From Ridgeia piscesae (taxonomy: Eukaryota > Annelida > Polychaeta > Sabellida > Siboglinidae): DNA of 64,000 nt. The position numbers and the translations under genes are program-made. The notes under the pieces were generated by a model. That model had not been told where the DNA came from. It saw nothing but the letters and a program-made list of their open reading frames with translations, and made no database searches. This document shows, in pieces, positions 47,777 to 63,543 of this stretch. The stretch lies in contig JAODUO010000424.1 in NCBI GenBank assembly GCA_025642075.2, positions 251,001 to 315,000 of the forward strand, read 5' to 3'. How positions within the stretch are numbered: the stretch's first letter is position 1; each line of letters begins with the position of its first letter.

Positions 47777-50349
47777 ATTTGCCTGCCACGACCCTGACCA
47801 CTATCATTGAATGAAAAAAGCAGTTCTAATTTAATAATGTTGATACGCTAAACAAATTCAAAATGTGTTTGTAAAAACTGCACATTATGGGTAGAAAGCG
47901 AGTTAACCAGTGTACCCATTTCTACTCTTCTATTCAGTTGTCTCTAACGACTAATTATTTAGCTAGCAAAAAACTTAGCAGACGACCGGGCGATATTACA
48001 CTGTCACCTTATAAAACGAAGTCCTGCAACATGCACTGCCTTTAATACCGTACAACAGGCCAGTGACGTCATGAACGACTTGCCTATACTTGACCCTACC
48101 AATGTCAATGTTAATAGTAACTGAATCCGGAAATGATAGAGTTTAAACGAATAGCCATACGACTCATTGTTATTTAGCGATAAGACCTGTAAATGCTGTG
48201 TGATACTTTTGTGTCGGGTGGTTACCGGCTTGTCATGGTTGTCCCAGCGCCGTGAGGTGGCAGCACTGTTGTGCCCCTCAATTTTACGTAGGGAATGGGA
48301 GAACCAAGTCCGTGGGAGAACTTTATAAGTCAGTTTCAGGCTATGTTCGCCAGGTGGCGCCAGGCGTAAATAAGATTAGACTTTTCATTTGTTTTTAGTA
48401 CAAATTATGATCATTATGTCGCAATATGAATAAATATATTTAGCACATATGAAATGTGAACTGAAGAAACGTGATGGGAGAGTTACGGGAAGAAAATGCG
48501 AATTGTTTCAGCAAGCTACAACTGCAGAATTGACGGTGTCTGTCTCACATGTGTGATGCTGGAACATTATTTCAAGATTGCTTGTAATGTCTACTTTTTC
48601 TAAACGTTTCACCCATTAAGTTTATTTGTAATTAGATCAAGTAGCACATAGTTGTTACTATTTATTAATTAAAGGTTTACTAGTTCCCATATATTTTATT
48701 TCGTTATTAATACATTCCAGTTGACACAGATATTGGATTGCTGTAGTCATTTATTATTAATTAGCTACTATCTATACTATTCTATATTTATTTATTATGT
48801 AATTGCCTACAGGGCCTATAGTATTTTATATACAACCTAAACTATTTATACACACATATTGTATACTTACATTTCGTGACTACATTGACGGAATATAAAT
48901 TACAACAATGCCATCTGTGATTAATTTTAGTTTCTCTAGTTCAGTTTTCGTACAACAGTGATTTAGTTATTATATTTATTTCTCATAATCAGTAAACACT
49001 ACTGAACAGAGTTTGTACTTTGGATTTTAGTATCTAAATAAAGTGTCTTATTATTATTAGAGCAACCACACTTTAAACAGGAAGCTGTTACATATATGCT
49101 GCATACGAAGGATCAGTAGTTTGAATCCTACCTGTGATATAGTCACCATAGCAGATTACCTTGACCTAACTAATTGCCTCCCCAATGCAATACATTGTTC
49201 ACGCAAACACGGGAGTCGTTTCAGTTATTCTAGCATATAGTTGAAAGTCCCGAAAACGCGGCCAGTAGCAACTATTGTGTCTTTGGTCTATAAAATCAGA
49301 GGTATGGCTTTAATAGGAATATAAAATTTAATAGCTTAATTAAATGGAGCTCGGCTTGCTCTTTCTTGCAATAGTCGTCTTTTTATGGTGGTGTGATAAT
49401 TTATATGAGTTTGTGTCTACGAAACACACAAAAAATCCCATTTTGGCTTGTCCACAGCAAAGGGTAGTAGTAAAACGGATGGCATTCGTAATATTCTGTA
49501 ACTTTTAGCTGGTTAACTAATTGTTTTAGTTCATTCTATGAGTACATACCTATTATTTTATTATGTTCTCTAAAACATTCGCATATGTTTTCCTTACCTT
49601 ACACATGTGTATAGCTTGTGCACAAAAGTCATGTATTTTACGTTATCCGCATATTTTTTTATAATAACTGTGTTCCAATGAAGTGTTACCTGACTGGAAA
49701 ATATGTCTACATAACACATATACATTGGGCTATCATCTAAAATTAAAAGCCATAAGCATAGTAATTTTTTTCTGATCGTCAGAAGACATCGAAGTGGCAT
49801 AAAACAGCGTCCTCGTTAAGAATGTATTCTACGTTATCCATTTCTATCATTATACATGTTTTCCCCAGTTTACTTTCAAGGTATACTATATGAGGGTGTC
49901 TTGTTTACTTTGCGAAATAAAAGTTTTGCATGATATACAGACCTATTTTAATCACATAAGGTTCGATAATATCAAATGGTGTATTTGACGTTATCCGGTA
50001 TTCTACGTTATCGCGGGCAAGGAAGCGTTGTAACACGTTCCACGGCGCTGTGGCGGCAACATGTTTTACCAAATTCATGTGTCTAACAACCCATTTGCAA
50101 AATCAAGTTAAGTTTGTATTGACCAATACACGCATGACAAATAAATGTGATATCGTACAAGCAAGATTCCCTTCATAATGATAACTTACTATTGTATAAT
50201 TAAATTTAGAATGACTAGTGTTGGTGTTCAAAAACAAAAGATAACTTCCCCTGTACGTTTAGCTCAGTCTCGTGGCACGTGCGAAACGTCTCGCCGCTCA
50301 TGTCATGATTCGTCATCCTAACACTATCGATATCGTAGAATACATTCAA
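47777..50349. other. intergenic DNA, no gene recognised
   Basis: A GC-richer part at 48050-48370 contains a TGACGTCA word (48064-48071) and a dispersed-repeat word AGTGCTGCCACCTCACGG (minus strand, about 48249-48266). It could hold the missing first MMAB exon but shows no convincing coding text. Confidence 0.4.
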
Positions 50350-50570
<221 letters not shown>

Positions 50571-51265
50571 TGCACGACGTGATGAAACATCTAAATATGA
50601 ACATTGCTTTGCCTTAAGAGTGTTTGTAGCATTGTGTGAATATATACTACAGTTCCTTGGATTGATGGGACAAGATTTAACAAGATTTAACCAGATTTAA
50701 CAAGATTGCCCCCTGCAGATTCAACTCTAGATGACAGGTGGACTTGGAAGCCCTTTTGCTTATCGTAAGTTCAACCTATCTATCTAAGCATACCACGCCT
50801 GACTTAGGTATGTGTCGATTTATTTTATATTAACACTATTGGCACCTACACAATCAGCTGGTAATATGTGTAATTTGTGAAAATTAAAACTTTAGTCTAC
50901 ACTGTTTCTTTGCTAATGTAACTCCATGACTTCTAGTCCTTCTCTCTTCCTTGACCAAGAAAAAACATTTCTCAAAGGAGCCTGGGTAACCGAGGCTAGT
51001 TAACACCCTGTCACACTCTGCCCTCCTTATATATTTTAGATTAGTGGAACCGCTGGAACGTAACCAACAAAATGCAATAAAGACAATTAATAAAACAGTT
51101 CACGCAATTACTAAAGTTCACACTTGTGCGAAAGTTCGCCTGTAGCGTGGAGTCTTGTTGAAAGTCATTGTCGATATAGTGTCACTGCATGAGTTCGAAT
51201 GTTATTATAATAAGAATTACTGTTCAGTTTAGTGTATCAAACACCACATGGCACGAGTCATTATG
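50571..51265. other. intergenic DNA
   Basis: A short direct repeat of TAACAAGATTTA-type words lies at about 50675-50708. Nothing else was recognised. Confidence 0.4.
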
Positions 51266-51415
51266 CTACCAGATGAGACAATGTTCACATTTGCCGAACA
51301 AGTTTTCAAGGAATGTTCCAAGACACATATAGTTTTGAGTGTCTTCGCAGGTGAAGTCTGAGGTCCGCACATCGTTGTATGGACATGCACGATGTTTGCA
51401 TGCTCTGTTACTCCG
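51266..51415 (-). CDS. Cysteine-rich exon-like patch, unidentified
   Basis: On the minus strand, after an ATAG word, 49 codons read 'RSNRACKHRACPYNDVRTSD', 'FTCEDTQNYMCLGTFLENLF', 'GKCEHCLIW' then TAG. Six cysteines spaced C-x3-C-x11-C-x7-C-x11-C-x2-C suggest a small extracellular disulfide module. The same frame upstream is open for about 46 codons but separated by a TAG. No family was recognised; it could be a chance frame. Confidence 0.25.
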   Translation of the reverse strand, partial: RSNRACKHRACPYNDVRTSDFTCEDTQNYMCLGTFLENLFGKCEHCLIW

Positions 51416-53056
51416 CTATATACCGCTGTCAATGACACTGGCCGAGTAGCCACTGACGTCGCAACCCGCATCCATCGTTTCTTTTGCAACGTCCTCGCGT
51501 CCTGCCACGTCACCGCGGTGGTCGGAAACATCAGTGACGACATCGTCTCAACCAAACAGTGATTCAGTCAAGCGTCCGGCGACGTCACGCATGGTTAACC
51601 TCAAGTCCGCACTGGAGAGCAATTATTATTGCGACGTTCCCACTGCAACAAGAAAGTCAAGAGGCACCAGCTGGCACCATATTAGTCACTAGTCGACATC
51701 AATCAGACTGACGCTCCCTGGGTCGTATTGTTATTAGGCGCATGGCTGTAATGACAACCGCTGAAATCAGTCACACGGATAACACGTAATAGGGCCTGCA
51801 AGTGGGTCACGACACATGGCGTGACTCCGCGCGACTGGAGCTTATTGGGAACTAAGCGAGACTAGTTGAGGCCGGGACACAAGAATAATATTCTAACGAT
51901 GGATGACAGTTGTAGCTTCCGACTGATGAATACTTGGAAAATCAGTTCATAAATATCTTGTGCTATACGTTTCTTATCTTAAAAGTCCGATTTTATATTG
52001 AGTTTATCACACTATCATAGACACTTAGTGATTTACGTAGTGCAGATAATCGACACGATGCTAGGCTGTATGTGTCTTTTACGGTATTTGCGTTTTACAT
52101 TGCTGTACGTTGTGGTTTCGATAAGCACTTATATCTGACAAGTTGTCTAAATGCACATAATCATAACACATATATACGTTTGGCCCAAACAGGTTGTACT
52201 GCGCAAAAACTGGCATTCTTCATTATTAGTCAAGATCGCCAAACACAAGTACTTGCCGCTATTGCCATGACAACCATCATAATAATCGATTAAAATTCAT
52301 GATTTCCGTGATCATTGTCACCGGCAAAATGTTCCACTACTTCTGCTTGTACTAATCCTTCGTACAATATAACTGAAATACGCTATTTCGGGACAGTTCG
52401 ATTATTACGACCAAAACAAAACAAAGTCCTATATGTTAACATGGAGTATATGGACCTCCTGCCCCCAACTGCCCCCAGCCTCGTTTTCGCGCGCGAGACT
52501 TGCACGCCCTATACAGTTGAGAGACTGCCATCACATTACACGGAGGGCGCTTGCTCAGAGTGACTGTAGGGCTCATGACACAGTTAGACTTCCTGTTTGG
52601 TTACCGATGACACATAGTCCCATATATTTTTTTATTTTGATTTTTTTCAACATTCACCTGCTGTGACATAAGTGCATTTGAGCAGTCTGATTTCCAGGTG
52701 TGATTGTGGAAGCTGTTGACAGTGAAATGGTGAATTTTTAGCTGATTTTATTAAGCGGATGGGTACCTGGCAGTGATTTGGCTTGTTGACACCTCTGTTG
52801 TATTACTGCCTGCATTCATTTGTAAATAGTGACGGGTGTCATACATAGCGGCACTTTACAAGAGAACGAAATATTGGAATTTGACTACACTTGACCAGCA
52901 TGTCACTGAGATGATGATAACAACAGGCTGTTTATAATTTTCCTGCGTCTGGTTTCCTTATAATCCTACAAAACGCTAACATGGTGGCCAATGGGAAAGT
53001 TAACTGTGTCATGAGCCCTGTAGGCGGCGTATCAACGTGGCACAGTGCAGATACAT
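51416..53056. other. intergenic DNA, no gene recognised
   Basis: No repeat or coding text recognised beyond short random frames. Confidence 0.4.
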
Positions 53057-53435
53057 TCTGCCATATGGGTATGACTATACCTTGCATGGATATGATTATC
53101 CCCGCCCTTGGCATGCTCATAACTTTCATGGGAATGATTATACCCGCCCTTGGTATGTTTACACCTTTCATGGGTATGATTATACCCGCCCTTGGTATGC
53201 TTATACCTTTCATGGGTATGATTACACCCCCCTTTGGTATCACTATACCTGATATGGGTATGATTATACCCGCCCTTGGTATGACTATACATGATATGGG
53301 TATGATTATACCCGCCCTTGGTATGACTATACCTGATATGGGTATGATTATACCCGCCCTTTGTATGACTATACCTGATATGGGTATGATTATATCAACC
53401 CTTGGTATGACTATACCTGATATGGGTGTAATGAT
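53057..53435. repeat. 42-bp minisatellite made of two 21-bp halves
   Basis: Unit GGTATGACTATACCTGATAT-G followed by GGTATGATTATACCCGCCCT-T, about nine copies. As 42 is a multiple of three, frames stay open on both strands (for example 'GMTIPDMGMIIPAL' repeated), so the open frames are not evidence of coding. Confidence 0.95.
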
Positions 53436-53556
53436 GTAAGAGACGTTCTGTCATATAATTTTTCCAGCACAACGCAATTGTAATGTCGGCCATCACTCAG
53501 CCCCGAACAGTCACTGTTATGATTATGTACCTGGTAGGGTATTTATACTATGAGCG

Positions 53557-53925
53557 CTATTTGTGACTGGGCATATGTGTATTCTGGTTTGCATGACTGG
53601 ACATGTTGCTGCAGTCGAACCTGGTGGCTGAAGACCTCGCGAACGAAGCAGTGACGTCGACGACAGCGTGACACAACGCTGTCAACCAATCGGTGTTGAC
53701 GGCATTGATTATGTCATACCCGGCGTCAAGCATTTGTCTCACAACGCACCCCCAAGGCTTTGCTTGATGCTGTTGTCTTTCGTTCGGTGGTTGATCTACA
53801 ATGATGTCCAGATTGGAATCAGTGACGCTTGATGCTGGCGATGTAGCAGCACTGTGACTTGCTACTGTGGCCTCGTTTCCGTGACGATGGGTAGATCGTT
53901 CCCGTAATGACGGGGTCGGTGTTTC
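53557..53925 (-). CDS. Unidentified open frame, weak
   Basis: The end of a minus-strand frame beyond a minisatellite reads 'NLDIIVDQPPNERQQHQAKP', 'GCVVRQMLDAGYDIINAV', 'DWLTALCHAVVDVTASFARS' and stops at 53557. Composition is protein-like and the region is GC-richer, but no family or splice site was recognised. It may be linked to the retroelement remnant to its right. Confidence 0.25.
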   Translation of the reverse strand, partial: ETPTPSLRERSTHRHGNEATVASHSAATSPASSVTDSNLDIIVDQPPNERQQHQAKPWGCVVRQMLDAGYDIINAVNTDWLTALCHAVVDVTASFARSSATRFDCSNMSSHANQNTHMPSHK

Positions 53926-53929
53926 TCGT

Positions 53930-54165
53930 GATGAAGGAGGCGAAGATGGTTCCCGTGACAACGGGAATGATAATTTCCGTGATAAGAGGAATATGGTTTC
54001 GTGATAAGGGGGAAGATGGTTCCTTGATAAGGGGGAAGATGGTTCCCGTGATAAGGTGGAAGATGGTTCCCGTGATAAGGTGGAAGATGGTTCCCATGAT
54101 AACGTGAGTGAAAGATGGTTCCGTGATAACGTAAAAGATGGTTCCCGTGACAATGGTGAACATGG
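53930..54165. repeat. 24-bp minisatellite
   Basis: Unit GATGGTTCCCGTGATAAGGT-GGAA, about ten variable copies; keeps several frames open. Confidence 0.9.
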
Positions 54166-54439
54166 CGGTTTGAACATTCAAACAAGTAATGCTCGATCCC
54201 ACCATAACTATAGCATGGGGCTGTAGTCTTGTTCCTCGTTGCACATTACGGTGATCGGCAAGTGTAACAAGCATCACTCGGGTATGTTACCTTGCCTGTA
54301 ACCGCGAACTGTTGGAGTTGCCTAACTACCCCGTGGAGCAGGTCCATGTCAATCGAAGGCGCCTCTATTTTAGGCTTATCATCGAAAGAGACCTGCCGAG
54401 CAGTGGGCACTCATTGGTTACCGCATATGCCTGACGCGC

Positions 54440-55447
54440 CCTGAGTGTGCGTTACTGTTACAACTGCTTCCTGGATAAATTTGTCGCGGATCTTCATAGC
54501 CACTTGTGCCACGTTCCTAGCTTTGGAGGAGGGTTGGAGCATTTACCAAGTCGGGATATGCTTGGTTGGTCAGGACGTAGACCCAATCTCCAAACGTGTC
54601 CATACTCTCCCCCTCTTCCTGTCACACAGTGGACAGATCTGCCTGAAGTGTAACTATTAGGGCGGGTCTCCGGCTCCCATATCTCTCCTGGAGAGCAGCA
54701 ATACACTGTGTATATATGTTGCGTGTGTCTGGGACAAACTTCGGTGGACTGTCAGTGCAGGGACCTTCAAACATGACACGAGACCTACTAACCGCTCGGG
54801 ATCGTCCCAATTGTAGTGGGTCGCGAGGAACTCAAATTTGTGGTACCAATTGTCCCATTTTCCGACTTTCCACCGAACTTGTCGAGATTCACATATCTGT
54901 TTGATTGTGGATCTGCGACACTTCGACGTGTGTCATCGGGGCCCTGGTGGTCACACCTAGTAGTTTGAGGGCGGTAATACGGAGTGTAGCGTTGTTGTCT
55001 CGTGTAGCGATCGACAAGGTTCGTGGGTGGATACTGTACACGGTCACCATTACTAGAATCATCTGATTGTGAACCCTGATAATGCTGGGGGATATACTTC
55101 CCAAAACCAAATGTCACGTTGTCATAGGTTTAACCACTTTCATCGAAATTTGTTGATGTTTTGAAAATGGGGGCCGGGTTGTATTTTGGTCTAGCGTTGG
55201 CACCAAACATGTCGGGATCTACGTATTCATCAGTGTCTCTGTATGTCGTTTGCTTTAGTTGTGTTGTGTATTTGTCGTGTTTATCCAATGTCGCAGTCAA
55301 CTGGTTTATTTTCGCATCAAGTGTGCGTATTGCATTCATGATCACAACATGACATACCCTGTGGTGGTGTCTATTGTGGACCAGCGAAACGAGACTTGGC
55401 CCCTCACTCCAGCGCCGCCTCCGTGTTTCTGAGCTACACGGCGCCAT
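54440..55447 (-). pseudogene. Broken LTR-retrotransposon gag-like gene
   Basis: On the minus strand, a frame from 55447 to 54788 has a single TAA at 55130. It starts with a short coiled-coil-like part ('MNAIRTLDAKINQLTATLDK') and a polar linker. Near 54830 the frame shifts, and the next frame reads a capsid-type stretch with the typical spaced aromatic pattern ('WDNWYHKFEFLATHYNWDD' followed by an arginine/leucine-rich helix), then shifts again. This matches the gag/capsid core of Ty3-like retrotransposons. At least two frameshifts and two stops show it is inactive. No protease, reverse transcriptase or LTR was found nearby. Confidence 0.6.
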
Positions 55448-55990
55448 TCATCTGCCGAATGTTTTTAAAAGTTTTTTAGCCGAAAGGTTCGATGCGCTGC
55501 TGTTGTTTAAATATGACTTTTTACGTCATCTGCGTCCGGTTTATTTTTTTGGCAAACCGAATAATGTCGCCAAATTTAATGGTATAAATTTGGAAAAATG
55601 ACCTTACCAATTAAGAAGATGTGAACATTGCGGGCGGATGTTCAAAGTGACGATTCCGTCTTTGACTTTGCAACAGGTGGAGATACGAACACAATTTCGA
55701 AGAAACTAAAAACACCGAGTAACATACGTAAAATCACTATGCGTAACAGTTGTCAGGAACGTTTCAGAAGTCTTGATAAGCATACGTTTTTGCCTCTCAG
55801 GATAACCCTGGTTTATCTAAAGACGACCACTGCCTACGTTAGGACTAAATTACTAGCGCAGCATCAGTGGGCTAATACGCGCGTGGTAGTTACATAACAA
55901 GTTATGCAACCTCCACGGCCAACGGTGGTATATAAATGTATATTATTTGACCAACCATCACGACAGTTCTGGCGTGGACGTAACCATTCT
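55448..55990. other. intergenic DNA
   Basis: Plus-strand frames at 55374-55601 and 55628-55897 have no recognised content. Confidence 0.4.
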
Positions 55991-55993
55991 GAC

Positions 55994-56760
55994 ACCATAC
56001 CTGTCCAGTCTACCGATTTGGTCGGGAGTCTCCCGATTTTAGACATGTCTACCGATCTACCGATCGGGTTTTCTATTTAAGCTGTTTCTCCCGATTTAAT
56101 AAACAAAATCTCCCCACAAAATCCAGACCCGTAGATTTGCCGCAACTTTGAACATCAAAACATGAAAATGCTTGTTCCTGCCGATAGATGGTGCTGTTAC
56201 AAAGGTCTTGCGCGCGTTGAGCATCTACACAGCGCGCGATTTGTCCTATGTCTGTCCGAGTACTTCGCAAGGTGAATCTTGACCTGCGCCATTTTGAGGC
56301 ACGCAACCCAAGAAGCAGGTCACGATAAAACAACAGAAGCAATAATTGATCATGGCAGAAAGGAAGAAGGAACCACCAAAGAAGAAACAAAGATATACAT
56401 GCAAGTATCAAGATAAATGGACGGTCGAGTACCCGTAGGTATGTAAAAGTCGTCAAGGTGTCGAGCATGCCTTTTGCAAAGTGTGTGATAGACATCAAAG
56501 TGGATCACGGAGACAAGAATGATTTGTAGAAGCATTCAATCACTGAGAAACACACCCGGCTGCAGAAATCGCAGAACACCACAGCTCCTGTGACGAACCT
56601 TTTACACTGAATGTAGATACAGAAGATGTAATTCGAAGCGAAACTCTGTTCACAAATTTCGTTGCGGAGCACAACTTGCCGTTTGCTGTGGCAGACCATT
56701 TTATACGCCTATGCAAGCAAATGTTCCCAGATTCGAAAATAGCTTGGTGTTCATGTGATT
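55994..56760 (+). pseudogene. hAT-like transposase N-terminal fragment with left terminus
   Basis: One plus-strand frame from an ATG at 56353 to a TGA near 56762 runs 130-odd codons with three internal stops (TAG, TGA, TGA). It has a basic start ('AERKKEPPKKKQRY'), a zinc-binding C/H pattern ('FCKVCDRHQSGS'), and the conserved stretch 'VIRSETLFTNFVAEHNLPFA' with 'VADHFIRLCKQMFPDSKIA'. That stretch is typical of hAT-family proteins of molluscs and vertebrates. Upstream, 55994-56090 has repeated TCTCCCGAT/TCTACCGAT words resembling a hAT terminal region. No right end was found. Inactive. Confidence 0.7.
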
Positions 56761-56762
56761 AC

Positions 56763-57379
56763 TGATATGCTACTCGTCTTGTGATATTTTCAGTATTTGT
56801 CCCAATTGTATAGCCTGTGATCCAGTGGATAACACCTGTTATTCACAATGTGATAATAACAATGTGATAATTTTTCAATGTTGGACTGACAGAACATTGC
56901 TTAATTTTTATTTCTTCTCCATAGAGGCCTGTAAATTGGATTTATTTGCAGGTTGTGTGGCTTAAATGTTGTGATGTGCTAATAAAATCGTGGAAATATA
57001 TTTTCTTGTTGCTTTATTCATAATGTCATGGGCTATTACTATTCCAAGTATGCGTCCGCAAAGGTCACGTTGACCCGTTCGTGGTTGGCATAACAGCTCG
57101 CGCGCAATCTCCCCCGTGGCAATTTTCAAATGTTGACAGGTATGTGACACCAATACGGATGGATGCAAGACACGTGTGGATCATTGCCTGCATGTGTTTA
57201 TTGCATCCAACTTTAGCATCGTTCAATACCTGGCCACGAATCATAGGCGTGGCTGCGCCCCACCACTGAGTCGGACGATACGTCATATTCAAGTCCCCGC
57301 GTGCAGCAGCTTATATACGGGTACAAGGGCGTACATGTACACGGCCTACATTGCGGATTTAAGGAGCAGTTAACACCCA
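56763..57379. other. intergenic DNA
   Basis: No coding text or repeat recognised. Confidence 0.4.
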
Positions 57380-57384
57380 GCCAC

Positions 57385-58425
57385 ACTAGTATGCACAGTT
57401 CCCTTTGAGTAGTATGCAGGGTTCCCTGTGAGTAGAATGCAGGATTCCCTGTGAGTAGAATGCCGGGTTCCCTGTGTGTAGTATGCAGGGATCCCTGTGT
57501 GTAGTATGCATAGTTCCCTGTGTGTAGTATGCAGGGTTCCCTGTATGTAGTATGCAGGGTTCCCTGTGAGTATAATGTAGGGTTCCCTGTGAGTATAATG
57601 TAGGGTTCCCTGTGAGTAGAATGCAGGGTTCCCTGTGTGTAGTATGCAAGGTTCCCTGTGTGTAGTATGCAGGGTTCCCTGTGTGTAGTATGCATGGTTC
57701 CCTGTGTGTAGTATGCAGTGTTCCCTGTGTGTAGTATGCAGGGTTCCCTGTGAGTATAATGTAGGGTTCCATGTGAGTATAATGTAGGGTTCCCTGTGAG
57801 TAGAATGCAGGGTTCCTTGTGTGTAGTATGCAGGGTTCCCTGTGTGTAGTATGCAGGGTTCCCTGTGTGTAGTATGCAGGGTTCCCTGTGTGTAGTATGC
57901 AGTGTTCCCTGTGTGTAGTATGCAGGGTTCCCTGTGAGTATAATGTAGGGTTCCCTGTGAGTATAATGTAGGGTTCCCTGTGAGTAGAATGCAGGGTTCC
58001 CTGTGTGTAGTATGCAGGGTTCCCTGTGTGTAGAATGCAGGGTTCCCTGTGTCTGGTATACAGGGTTCCCTGTGTGTAGTATGCAGGGTTCCCTGTGTGT
58101 AGTATGCAGGGTTCCCTGTGTGTAGTATGCAGGGTTCCCTGTGTGTAGTATGCAGGGTTCCCTGTGTGTAGTATGCAGGGTTCCCTGTGTGTAGTATGCA
58201 GGGTTCCACGTGTGTAGTATGCAGGGTTCCCTGTGTGTAGTATGCAGGGTTCCCTGTGTGTAGTATGCAGGGTTCCCTGTGTGTAGTATGCAGGGTTCCC
58301 TGTGTGTAGTATGCAGGGTTCCCTGTGTGTAGAATGCAGGGTCCCCTGGGAGTAGAATGCAGGGTTCCCTGTGTGTAGTCTACAAGGTTCACTTTGTGTA
58401 GTCTATAGGGTTCGCTGCTCAACCA
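57385..58425. repeat. 23-bp minisatellite, about 45 copies
   Basis: Unit GGGTTCCCTGTGTGTAGTAT-GCA, with GTGAGTATAATGTA and GTGAGTAGAATGCA variants that recur in the same order, indicating higher-order repeats. The 350-codon minus-strand frame across it is an artefact of the array. Confidence 0.97.
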
Positions 58426-62109
<3,684 letters not shown>

Positions 62110-62385
62110 CACTGGAGCGCTGTGGCGAAGTGACTAGAATGTCGGACTCTCAATCGAAAGAACACGGATTCAAATTATGTTATCGTGTCAAACCTTTCGT
62201 AAGCTTGTTCACTCTACATTACCCCAGTTCACTCATTTGTATGAATGAGTACCCGATTACAATCAGTGATTCATACTTGTGTATAATAATGTCTTCGTGC
62301 ATTAATCACAGCGTTGCTGGATGCTTTCAAGAGAAGTTAAATTGTGTTAGATTGAACAGGTTTGTCAGAAATTAAAGTGTCCAGC
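62110..62385 (+). mobile_element. tRNA-derived SINE
   Basis: A tRNA-like head has A box TGGCGAAGTGA (62123-62133), an anticodon-arm-like stretch and a degenerate B box GGATTCAAATT (62166-62176), followed by a non-tRNA body (GTTCACTC..., GAATGAGTACCCGATTA). The spacing of the boxes fits RNA polymerase III promoters. It lies directly upstream of the first SLC5A7 exon. Confidence 0.65.
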
Positions 62386-62427
62386 TCCTTGAGCAATCCT
62401 TGGGCTGGACACCTGCATTATTTAAGA

Positions 62428-62620
62428 ATGTACCTTACTTTCACTCGCAGCGACCTCAACATAACGGCCCTCATCGTCGTCATCCTTTTCTACGTCGTCA
62501 TCTTCCTCATTGGCATCTTCGCAACATGGAAGTCGAAGACGTGGAAGACAAACAAGACGGAAGACGTGATGTTGGCGAAACGGGACATCGGTATTGTCGT
62601 CGGTATCTTCACAATGACAG
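62428..62620 (+). CDS. SLC5A7: SLC5A7 (high-affinity choline transporter), first recognised coding exon
   Basis: From the ATG at 62428 the frame reads 'MYLTFTRSDLN' and then transmembrane segment 1 'ITALIVVILFYVVIFLIGIF'. A charged loop ('KSKTWKTNKTEDVMLAKRD') and the start of segment 2 ('IGIVVGIFTMT') follow, ending in phase 1 at donor GTTGGT. It matches metazoan choline transporter CHT1, which takes up choline with Na+ and Cl- into cholinergic terminals for acetylcholine synthesis. An acceptor-like tract (TTACTTTCACTCGCAG, ending at 62449) lies inside the first codons. The true coding start could therefore be in an upstream exon, with this exon beginning at 62450 or so. Both fit the family's short, variable N-terminus. 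Confidence 0.93.
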
Positions 62621-62835
62621 GTTGGTGACACCCACTCACACGGCTAAGGTGACTTCATATAAATTGTCCTCATTGTGGACGTTTGACCAAATCGTATTGC
62701 TGATATATTCAATGTATGCATATCCAGAATAACATCGCTACAGGTATATTGTTTCAACGTAGCAAGTTGATTTTGTAGATTGATCTGCTAATTACTTTAA
62801 CTTGGATTCGCCAGAAAGTGTTTATATTTATATGC

Positions 62836-63190
62836 TATGCAATGCTATGTTATGTTATGTTATGTTATGTTATGTTATGCTATGCTATGCTATGTTATGT
62901 TATGTTATGTTATGTTATGTTATGTTATGTTATGTTATGTTATGTTATGTTATGTCATGTCATGTCATGTCATGTCATGTCATGTCATGTCATGTCATGT
63001 CATGTCATGTACTGTCATGTCATGTCAGTATTCATGTCATGTATGTCATGTCATGTCATGTCATGTCATGTCATGCCTGCATGCCATGCCATGCCACCAT
63101 GCCATGCCATGCCATGCCATGCCATGCCATGCATGCCACGCATGCAGCTATGCCATGCCATGCCATGCCATGTCATGTCATGTCATGTAA
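62836..63190. repeat. pentanucleotide array TATGT > CATGT > CATGC (SLC5A7 intron)
   Basis: About 70 units arranged in blocks: mostly TATGT to about 62953, then CATGT to about 63075, then CATGC/CATGCC to about 63170, ending in CATGT again. Confidence 0.97.
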
Positions 63191-63543
63191 CGTTACGCTA
63201 TGTTATGAAGTATACGTTTAGTATCAGGTTCATGCGAACTGCGTCCAAGCTATTTGAGTATTATAACATCCATGTGAACGCGTTACAACAACATCTAACA
63301 TTTTGTCTACGTCGCATAACAAATTATTTTGCAAGATTAATTTGCGTATTTGTACAATGCTCATTAAACCGCATGCGAAGCACGAACAGAACATTTGTAC
63401 ACAGACTTGTATACACAGAGGATTGTTATTTCTGTTTAATGAGATATTAGAATGAATAAGTGAGTACGAAACAATATAGAGACATCAGCGGTTAAGTAGG
63501 AAGTACATGTGCCTTTAAGTAACACACGTTGAACTGTTATCAG

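Noticed and set aside
48200..48270. Candidate first exon of MMAB with ATG and GTAACC donor in phase 2
   Set aside because: The coding part would be only four residues with no targeting peptide, and the region overlaps a word repeated elsewhere.
49081..49160. Second tRNA-like or SINE head (AGTTTGAATCC word)
   Set aside because: Only a B-box-like word is present; no A box at the right distance.
52981..53439. 152-codon plus-strand frame with a 14-residue repeat
   Set aside because: Translation of the 42-bp minisatellite; equally long frames exist on the other strand.
57370..58422. 350-codon minus-strand open frame with a repeated peptide
   Set aside because: Pure translation of the 23-bp minisatellite, with all frames alike; no start context or splice evidence.
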